Source: an uncultured Peptococcaceae bacterium
Lineage (GTDB): Bacteria > Bacillota > Peptococcia > Peptococcales > Peptococcaceae
Direction: 5' to 3'
Assembly: GCA_902496505.1 (NCBI GenBank)
Contig: CABVBB010000039.1
Location: 1 to 9,864 of the forward strand
Length of the DNA stretch: 9,864 nt
Each line of letters starts with the position of its first letter. Position 1 is the stretch's first letter. A program made the position numbers and the translations under genes. The notes below the pieces were generated by a model, which searched no databases, was not told the origin of the DNA, and was given only the letters and a program-made list of their open reading frames with translations. Below are positions 1 to 5,219 of the stretch, piece by piece.

Positions 1-1046
1 TGATAATAATCCTTGCCCGGCTCGGCTATACAGACGTAGACGCGCCGCACAGCCAAAGTGTCTTTGATCACCGTGACCAATTCGTCCAAAATATCGTCGA
101 TCTCCAAACTCTTGGAGACCGCCACGCTGAATTCTTTGAGCGTCTCGGAACGCAGCGTTTCTTCTTTGATGAAGACGCAGTCGATGAAGCATTTCATGAT
201 GTAGTAGAAGCCAAAGGTGGCTATCGTGAAAATGACGGCGATGATAAGCGTCCGGTAGGAGGAAAATATGGGGAATTTGTCCTGGATGAAGTGCTCCAGC
301 GTGCCCAGACCATTGGCAAAAAGGATGAGCGACAGCGTTGCGGCGAGGATGTAGAGACTGCTCTTAGAGACCAAAAGCGTCAGCCGGAACAGCCGGCGGC
401 GGTATAGCGCCGAAAAAAGCAGGAAAGCATTGATGACGCCGCAGAGGATATCCAGCGGAAAACCCTTGAACCAGGGGAGCATGATGCCGATATTGCCGGC
501 GAAAAGAATGAGGATGCCTGCGACGATAGGCACGACCTGCCCACGGTTGACCCCCTTGCCTTTACGCGCTTCATTAAGCAGCATAAGGATGGCATGCACA
601 GCCACCACTGCCGCCGCGCCGTAGAGCACCAGCACGCCCCAGGTGGTGTGATAGATGAAGCGCACCGTATCGCTGCCAGCCAGATAGATGCGCTCAGGGC
701 TGTCCAAAAACCAGCCAGTGAACATATTGATGATGGTGGGCACCAGGATGACCACCAGCCAGATGGCGCGAAAAGGCGTATCTTCTTTGCCCACAAAATT
801 AGCGATAAAGACGAAATAGCCGTACGGCAAAAGCATGAGTCCCAAGAGAGAAACGTGGTACCAAAAAGGGATTGACGGCCACATTTCCAGCCGCATGCAG
901 AGCGATCCGCCAGTCCATAACAGCATTGCGCCCAGCACGATCAAAAATGATTTGATCTGCGGCGTCTTTTTGGCAGCCATAAAAGTCAGGATCAAAAAAG
1001 AATAGCAGAATAACGCGATGATGGGAATAAATATGAAGTCTTGCAT
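1..1046 (-). CDS. Multi-pass membrane sensor protein with GAF domain, 3' end cut off by window edge
   Basis: The first 348 codons are visible and the frame is still open at base 1, so the C-terminal output domain is missing. Residues 1 to about 290 form a run of hydrophobic segments (about 4-24, 33-50, 64-86, 94-112, 133-156, 171-190, 199-214, 229-246, 265-284). This resembles the 7TM sensory module found at the N-terminus of some histidine kinases. From about residue 300 the protein becomes soluble, with a pattern (LKEFSVAVSKSLEIDDIL, then VYVCIAEPGKDYY) typical of the start of a GAF domain. Families of this layout end in a histidine kinase or GGDEF output, but which one cannot be told here. 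The ATG is one base after the TGA of the GH3 gene and has a GGAGGGAG Shine-Dalgarno inside that gene, so the two are translationally coupled. The domain assignment is by pattern only. Confidence 0.8.
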   Translation of the reverse strand, partial: MQDFIFIPIIALFCYSFLILTFMAAKKTPQIKSFLIVLGAMLLWTGGSLCMRLEMWPSIPFWYHVSLLGLMLLPYGYFVFIANFVGKEDTPFRAIWLVVILVPTIINMFTGWFLDSPERIYLAGSDTVRFIYHTTWGVLVLYGAAAVVAVHAILMLLNEARKGKGVNRGQVVPIVAGILILFAGNIGIMLPWFKGFPLDILCGVINAFLLFSALYRRRLFRLTLLVSKSSLYILAATLSLILFANGLGTLEHFIQDKFPIFSSYRTLIIAVIFTIATFGFYYIMKCFIDCVFIKEETLRSETLKEFSVAVSKSLEIDDILDELVTVIKDTLAVRRVYVCIAEPGKDYY

Positions 1047-1047
1047 A

Positions 1048-2688
1048 TCAGCGTCTCTCCCTCCATGGCGTTCTATAGTCCTCTTCCTGTACCGCGAGAA
1101 GAGCCATGATCTCATAAGCAGATGGATTGATTCGTCTCAGCGGCCGGTCTGCCCGCGCCAGATAGCGCTCCATGGTGCCGCACTTGAGGATGGTGATCTC
1201 CAAGGGGTCCATGCCCAGGATGTGCTTGAGATCGTGATAATCCTGGTCAACATATTTAAAATAGATGGTCAGATGCTCTCTGAGGATCTGTTCGCTCACC
1301 GCCCGGCTGGTCAGCGCCTCTGGCGCCAGCTCCACATAGAGGTGGAGAAAAGGCTTGTTGTCCCGGGTGAATTCTTTGGCTGCGAACCAATGAGTGATCG
1401 CTAATCCCGACAGCTCCACAGCGCTGGCAATAGCCGCCTCAGAAATGCGGGTAAAGCCCGCGATATCGATGATGGAGGATACGCGGTCCAGATACTGGAA
1501 GCGTGGGATATGCGTATCGTCCTCCGCATTTTCCACACCCAGACAGCGATAGACATCGCCCACGCGGTAGCGCATAAAAGCGCCGCCCTTGAGCACAGAG
1601 ATGACCAGCTCGTATTTTTCGCCGGGCAGCACCTGATCCATCAGATACGTCTGCGGCTGATAGCTGGGGTCGTCCAGATTTTTGAGCATCTCCGCCTCGG
1701 GGATGAATTCGTAAAAACAGGTGTCCGGGAAGAAATACATGCCCTTGCGCGTCCACGTCTCAGTACCCACGCAGGAGGGCTCTGTCCCAGCGAAAAGCTC
1801 CATAGGACGCACGCCCCACAGATCTTCCAAAAGGTCTTTGTAGCAGTTATTATCCGTACCAGCTACCATGAAACCTTTGAGTGTGAAGAGATCCTTAGGC
1901 TTTAAGGGTCTGCCTTCTTTCCGGCAGTGGTATTTGGCCTTCAGCAGCCGCACCAGCCGTGAGAGCGAACATTTGAGCAGCAGATCCTTGGTGGAAGAAC
2001 CGCCAGACGAGCCGGAGCTCATCGCTGCCAGACTAAGGCTGACATAATACGCCACGCTGCCTAATCCGAAGAAAAAGTCGATGCCCTTGGACAGCCCCAT
2101 CTTGAAACCTTTGACATTGCGCTCGCTGAAGGAAAGCTTGACCGCTTCCTTGACCGACGGCAAAAATTCGATGCCCACTTCCTCATTGAGCGCCAGCGGG
2201 AATAACCCTGTGGCATAGGGTAATGGTGCCAGCCCGTAGAGGATCTTGTCCGTTGCCTTGACGTCGAACTCTCCCTTGGCATGACTGGTCGAAAGAATCA
2301 GACAAGCCAGCACATTGTGCGTATAGGTGTCCAGCATACTGCGGGTATACGGCGCAACTTTGACCGGGTGCTTACCGCCCTCCCAGGTGGTCTGGATCCA
2401 GATGATCGGCTCATCCGGCAGCATATCGCCCCGCTTGGGCAGTAAAATGTCTGCATAGTCCTCATAGGTCGTCAGCGGCATCACCCGCCGGAACTCCCCG
2501 ATATCCGACACCTGGCGCCCGCCCAAAAGCTCCCGTCCCAGCTCGCACTGGCTCCAGAGCTCCAGCTGTTCCTGCATCAGCCGGTTTTGGATAAACATAT
2601 ACTCTTCCATGGACAGATCCAAAAAACCGCAGTATTCCTGCCAGATCTGCGCATATTCCTGCTGCTTCAATTTGTCTTCAAAACGCAT
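1048..2688 (-). CDS. GH3 auxin-responsive promoter family protein (acyl-adenylate-forming, ANL-like)
   Basis: The 546-residue protein carries the landmarks of the GH3 family. These are PLTTYEDY (71-78), a degenerate nucleotide-binding loop TTWEGGKHPVKVAPYT (100-115), AGTEPS (300-305) in the place of the second adenylation motif, FMRYRVGDVYRC (371-382), and a C-terminal domain with PFLHLYVELAP (446-456). Plant GH3 enzymes adenylate a carboxylic acid (auxin, jasmonate) and join it to an amino acid. Bacterial members have similar length and the same fold, but mostly unknown substrates. No signal peptide is seen, so it is cytoplasmic. I chose ATG 2688 over the in-frame TTG at 2721 because AAGGTG lies 5 bases upstream of it and the longer form would overlap the upstream gene by 23 bases. 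The upstream gene's TGA sits in this Shine-Dalgarno, so coupling is likely. The nucleotide loop lacks the usual SGTTxG wording, so activity is not certain. Confidence 0.88.
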   Translation of the reverse strand: MRFEDKLKQQEYAQIWQEYCGFLDLSMEEYMFIQNRLMQEQLELWSQCELGRELLGGRQVSDIGEFRRVMPLTTYEDYADILLPKRGDMLPDEPIIWIQTTWEGGKHPVKVAPYTRSMLDTYTHNVLACLILSTSHAKGEFDVKATDKILYGLAPLPYATGLFPLALNEEVGIEFLPSVKEAVKLSFSERNVKGFKMGLSKGIDFFFGLGSVAYYVSLSLAAMSSGSSGGSSTKDLLLKCSLSRLVRLLKAKYHCRKEGRPLKPKDLFTLKGFMVAGTDNNCYKDLLEDLWGVRPMELFAGTEPSCVGTETWTRKGMYFFPDTCFYEFIPEAEMLKNLDDPSYQPQTYLMDQVLPGEKYELVISVLKGGAFMRYRVGDVYRCLGVENAEDDTHIPRFQYLDRVSSIIDIAGFTRISEAAIASAVELSGLAITHWFAAKEFTRDNKPFLHLYVELAPEALTSRAVSEQILREHLTIYFKYVDQDYHDLKHILGMDPLEITILKCGTMERYLARADRPLRRINPSAYEIMALLAVQEEDYRTPWRERR

Positions 2689-2698
2689 ACGGACACCT

Positions 2699-3277
2699 TC
2701 ATTTCCGAGGTAGTGTCGCAAAGCACCGTCGGATGCTCTGCCAATTAGGGATCAAAAAAGGAACAGCCTGCTGATACGACGCATAGTCGGCAAACATCTG
2801 CGGAAAAGTCCACCGATCCTGAAACACGACATAAAGCACATTGAGCAAACTAAAGATCACCGCTGCCCAAGCCAGCGCCTCTCCCCCCAGCGTCAGCCAC
2901 AAGCTTCCGTAAAATCCAGCGAACCACAAGACGCCCGGATGACGGCACAGCGCGTAGACCCCGCTTTGGCAGACCAAAGGCTTGTCCTTGCCGCCAATCT
3001 CCTGATAAGTCGCTTCAAAGGGCAGCGCCCGAAAAAGTGTGTAGACCAAAAGCGCCATAAAGACCGCCGTCAGCACCACGCCCGCCGCTCGCTGAGCGAG
3101 GGGCGGCAGACCTTGTCTGACCTGCGCCAGGAGGAGGCCCACTGTCGCTAGGACGAGCAGCCCAAAACCGGTGAAAAACAGCTTGTGCAGCCAGCGATCC
3201 TGCCAGCGCACTTCATTGATATCGTAGATCAAAAATAATCCAAAGGCTAAAGCGCCCAAACCGATCCAGCCAACCAT
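2699..3277 (-). CDS. Small membrane protein related to ICMT/PEMT-type methyltransferases
   Basis: The 192-residue protein has about five membrane segments (about 2-19, 32-52, 64-84, 116-130, 134-152). Near the C-terminus it has SGVYALCRHPGVLWFAGFYG (105-124), the Y-x-x-x-RHP signature of isoprenylcysteine carboxyl methyltransferases and phospholipid N-methyltransferases. This is followed by a family-like tail (FADYASYQQAVPFLIP, 162-177) resembling the usual FGxEYxxYxxxVPxxIP. The acidic pair that often follows the last membrane helix appears here as QDRW (153-156), so SAM-dependent catalysis is not assured. ATG 3277 is chosen because AGGGGG lies 8 bases upstream. An in-frame TTG at 3346 would start inside the promoter. 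It is first in the operon with the GH3 protein and the membrane sensor, with 10 bases between its stop and the GH3 start. A lipid or membrane-anchored substrate is an inference. Confidence 0.75.
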   Translation of the reverse strand: MVGWIGLGALAFGLFLIYDINEVRWQDRWLHKLFFTGFGLLVLATVGLLLAQVRQGLPPLAQRAAGVVLTAVFMALLVYTLFRALPFEATYQEIGGKDKPLVCQSGVYALCRHPGVLWFAGFYGSLWLTLGGEALAWAAVIFSLLNVLYVVFQDRWTFPQMFADYASYQQAVPFLIPNWQSIRRCFATLPRK

Positions 3278-3317
3278 ATGATCAACCCCCTTTGGGGCAA
3301 AATTTGTCGATAAGCTT

Positions 3318-3346
3318 ATGATAACAGCTTTTAATAGGGCTTTCAA
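3318..3346 (-). promoter_or_regulatory. Sigma-A-type promoter of the methyltransferase-GH3-sensor operon
   Basis: Read on the minus strand, TTGAAA (3346-3341) and TATCAT (3323-3318) are separated by exactly 17 bases. This predicts a start near base 3311 and a leader of about 35 bases before ATG 3277. Nothing stronger lies between here and the gene. A second pair, TTGACA (3371-3366) and TATTGA (3348-3343), also has 17-base spacing but a poor -10. Confidence 0.65.
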
Positions 3347-3358
3347 TAGAAATCCGGC

Positions 3359-3387
3359 AAAATGCTGTCAAAAACAAACAGCATTTC
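3359..3387 (-). terminator. Probable weak Rho-independent terminator of yabG
   Basis: A perfect 9-base inverted repeat (AAATGCTGT at 3360-3368 and ACAGCATTT at 3378-3386) has a 9-base loop. It begins about 50 bases after the yabG stop. On the minus strand it is followed by only a short T run (TTTTGCC), so it may be leaky and let some transcription enter the next operon. Confidence 0.5.
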
Positions 3388-3437
3388 ACCGCTCCAGGAC
3401 TCATTTTATCTGTGAAAACACGCACATACTGCCCTCA

Positions 3438-4325
3438 TCAATACGGCGACTTAGGATAGCCCAGCCGCAGCCGCCCTCTGGTCTCGATGCCGCCTACACC
3501 GTCGATGCCGGTGATGGTCTCACTGACTGTCTCTTTGATCGGCACCATTTGGTTGAAGGGCGTGAAAGCCACCTTTTCCGCGATGAAGACGGGATCATAC
3601 GCGTGGATGAGCACCCGCTTGGGCGAAGACGCAAAATTAGCACCCGCTTGGATCAACGATTCGTAATGCGATTGGCAGGCACCTGCGAAAATGATCAGAT
3701 CATCGCGGCCCGGCGCGTATTCTCTAGCTCGCCGCACCGTCTGCACAAAAGCGCGGCTGTTGCGGTAATTCTCCAGCGCGGAAAAATTCTTCTTGCCCCG
3801 GATAAAACCGTCATGTCCCGTGACCACCAAAATGTCCGGCATATACTCCATGAGGTAATTGCGCACCACATTGGCCTGCTCGCTCTCCGGCACATAAAAA
3901 CCGTACGCAGTGATGCCCAGCTGCCGGTAAGTAGCCAGACACAGATCGAGATATTCCTTATCGCCATCCAGATGCAGCACCGTGCCCGGCATTTCAAAGA
4001 TCTCCGCCTCGGTCATCTCCGGCCGTTTAAAATTGATCTTAGCCCTTGATAAAAAATGATCGATGGTGCCAGCGCGGCGCTTCTCGATATTGCGCATGAG
4101 ATCGCTGCTCTGTCTGACATAGACCTGCCGCAGCCGGTTGATCTCTGAGGGCGATACCCGCTCCAGATCACTAAGCGGTGCATCCGCCCACAGTCTTAGA
4201 TCCACCCCTTTAAGCGACGCCACCGCCGTACCATTCACCTGCTGGATATTTTCGATCCGAAACAAAATGTCCTTCTGATGAGACAGACGGCAGACATAAT
4301 CCCCAATACTCCACTGATTGCCCAT
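3438..4325 (-). CDS. yabG: Sporulation-specific protease YabG
   Basis: YabG is a protease that processes spore coat proteins during coat maturation. The 295-residue product is close in length to the Bacillus subtilis protein (about 290). It shows family-typical blocks: GTVLHLDGDKEYLDLCLATY and TAYGFYVPESEQ in the middle, PDILVVTGHDGFIRGKK, YRNSRAFVQTVRRAREY, the very characteristic LIIFAGACQSHYESLIQAG with NFASSPKRVLIHAYDPVF, and ITGIDGVGGIETRGRLRLG at the C-terminus. ATG 4325 is chosen because GGAGGTG lies 6 bases upstream and the start gives MGNQWSIGDYV, which fits the family. The 42-codon upstream extension runs through the preceding terminator. Flanking terminators make it a single-gene unit. 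In B. subtilis the gene belongs to the mother-cell sigma-K regulon, but no convincing sigma-K site is seen here. Confidence 0.95.
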   Translation of the reverse strand: MGNQWSIGDYVCRLSHQKDILFRIENIQQVNGTAVASLKGVDLRLWADAPLSDLERVSPSEINRLRQVYVRQSSDLMRNIEKRRAGTIDHFLSRAKINFKRPEMTEAEIFEMPGTVLHLDGDKEYLDLCLATYRQLGITAYGFYVPESEQANVVRNYLMEYMPDILVVTGHDGFIRGKKNFSALENYRNSRAFVQTVRRAREYAPGRDDLIIFAGACQSHYESLIQAGANFASSPKRVLIHAYDPVFIAEKVAFTPFNQMVPIKETVSETITGIDGVGGIETRGRLRLGYPKSPY

Positions 4326-4423
4326 ATTGCCACCTCCGCAAATTAAAACGCCGCAAGCCCTAGGCTTCCGTTTAGTAACAGTATATGCGCAAACGTCCCC
4401 GTATGCCCCAGCCAGATAACGCG

Positions 4424-4460
4424 AAAAGAGAAAGCATGCCCCTAGGCACACTTTCTCTTT
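4424..4460 (-). terminator. Rho-independent terminator ending the sigma/anti-sigma/repeat-protein operon
   Basis: A 10-base perfect outer stem (AAAGAGAAAG at 4425-4434 and CTTTCTCTTT at 4451-4460) has a 2x2 internal loop. A TGCC/GGCA inner stem (4437-4440 and 4445-4448) has the loop CCTA. On the minus strand it ends in TTTT. It starts 17 bases after the stop of the 27-codon gene, which supports that gene being the last in the operon. The stem is symmetrical enough to stop some plus-strand transcription too. Confidence 0.75.
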
Positions 4461-4477
4461 GTCGTTCTATGGGGCGT

Positions 4478-4561
4478 TCAAAGTCCCTTGACCCGCTCAT
4501 GCCAGCTCAGCACAGCGAATTCCCCCAAAATATCTGCCCACAGCTTGAATTGCTTCAGCAT
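4478..4561 (-). CDS. 27-residue small protein, last gene of the sigma-factor operon
   Basis: There is a complete ATG-to-TGA frame of 27 codons. It starts MLKQFKLWADIL and ends HERVKGL, with two Trp (8, 20), two Phe (5, 15), and near-balanced charge (Lys 3, 6, 25 and Arg 23 against Asp 10, Glu 14, 22). The pattern is an amphipathic helix rather than a signal peptide or full membrane span. Support for expression comes from position. AGGAGGGGG sits 7 bases before the ATG, the start is 46 bases downstream of the repeat-protein stop, and the terminator hairpin begins 17 bases after its own stop. I do not recognise a family. It could be a membrane-surface peptide, a regulator of the neighbouring anti-sigma factor, or a chance frame. 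No homology search was possible. Confidence 0.6.
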   Translation of the reverse strand: MLKQFKLWADILGEFAVLSWHERVKGL

Positions 4562-4607
4562 CTCTTATCCCCCTCCTGCGCGCCATAGCCATCTGGTCAG
4601 CTCTTCC

Positions 4608-5186
4608 TTAAAAAATATTGTTGAACCAGCTTTTCCAGGCTTTTGCGGTGTCTTTGGCTTTCTCGGTCTTTTCTTTAGCCGTGTGCTTGGCTGCATCGAC
4701 ATGCTCCTTCGCTGTATCTTTAGCCTGTTCAACAGTGGTCTGGGCTGTATCTTTGGCCTGATTGACAGCAGATCGTGCGGTATCCATCGCTTGGTCAACA
4801 GCGGATTGCGCCGTATCCACCGCTTGATCAACAGCAGATTGGCCTAACTCTTTGCCCCACTGTGCGTATTCTTGGCCGATCTCTTTGTACTCATTGGCAT
4901 AGTCCTGCGCCAGATCTTTGCCGACCTGCGCATAGTCTTGACCTAACTCTTTGCCCCACTGCGCATACTCCTGGCCGACCTCTTTGTACTCGTCTACATA
5001 GTCCTGCGCCAGATCTTTGCCGGACTGTGCATAGTCTTGGCCTAACTCTTTGCCCCACTGCGCATACTCCTGGCCGATCTCTTTCCAAGAGCGGTCAGCG
5101 GTTTGGCCTTGGTCAGCGGCCATGGCCATCTGCGGGCACATGAGCATAGATACTAAAACAACAGAGCTTAAGGTACGGTTTTTCAT
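4608..5186 (-). CDS. Secreted hendecad-repeat (LEA/apolipoprotein-like) protein
   Basis: The 192-residue protein has a signal peptide (residues 1-23, cleavage expected after AMA before AD). Residues 38-180 then form thirteen unbroken 11-residue units with no gap. Units 1-7 are aromatic and follow GQEYAQWGKEL, GQDYAQSGKDL and AQDYVDEYKEV, repeated as 33-residue triplets. Units 8-13 change to Ala/Lys-rich units such as AQSAVDQAMDT and AKEKTEKAKDT, which look like group 3 LEA proteins. The end is AKAWKSWFNNIF. An 11-residue period means a right-handed coiled coil or long amphipathic helix. ATG 5186 is chosen (GGAGG 8 bases upstream) over ATG 5201, which lies in that ribosome site. It follows the anti-sigma gene by 33 bases and shares its repeat unit. 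Function is unknown: cell-surface helix, stress protectant or ligand of the anti-sigma factor are all possible. Confidence 0.9.
   Translation of the reverse strand: MKNRTLSSVVLVSMLMCPQMAMAADQGQTADRSWKEIGQEYAQWGKELGQDYAQSGKDLAQDYVDEYKEVGQEYAQWGKELGQDYAQVGKDLAQDYANEYKEIGQEYAQWGKELGQSAVDQAVDTAQSAVDQAMDTARSAVNQAKDTAQTTVEQAKDTAKEHVDAAKHTAKEKTEKAKDTAKAWKSWFNNIF
4647..5075 (-). repeat. Tandem 33-bp coding repeats, in 99-bp higher-order units, in the secreted protein gene
   Basis: Thirteen consecutive 33-base units encode 11-residue repeats. Bases 4845-5075 (units 1-7) form 99-base super-units (units 1-3, 4-6, then 7) that are nearly identical at DNA level. Bases 4647-4844 (units 8-13) are more diverged. 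The near-identity of the 99-base blocks indicates recent duplication or ongoing copy correction. Confidence 0.9.
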
Positions 5187-5219
5187 GATTGATTCCTCCA
5201 TAATGTTTTTACTATTTTT

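Noticed and set aside
1048..2721. Longer GH3 reading frame starting with TTG at 2721
   Set aside because: The ATG at 2688 has a well-placed AAGGTG, whereas the TTG has no ribosome site and would overlap the upstream gene by 23 bases.
4370..4420. Sigma-E or sigma-K promoter for yabG around CATATACT
   Set aside because: The -10 resembles a sporulation promoter, but no AC or ATA -35 element lies at the proper distance. There is too little to call.
3438..4451. Longer yabG frame starting at 4451
   Set aside because: The added 42 codons run through the terminator hairpin and do not resemble the family. ATG 4325 has GGAGGTG and the right length.
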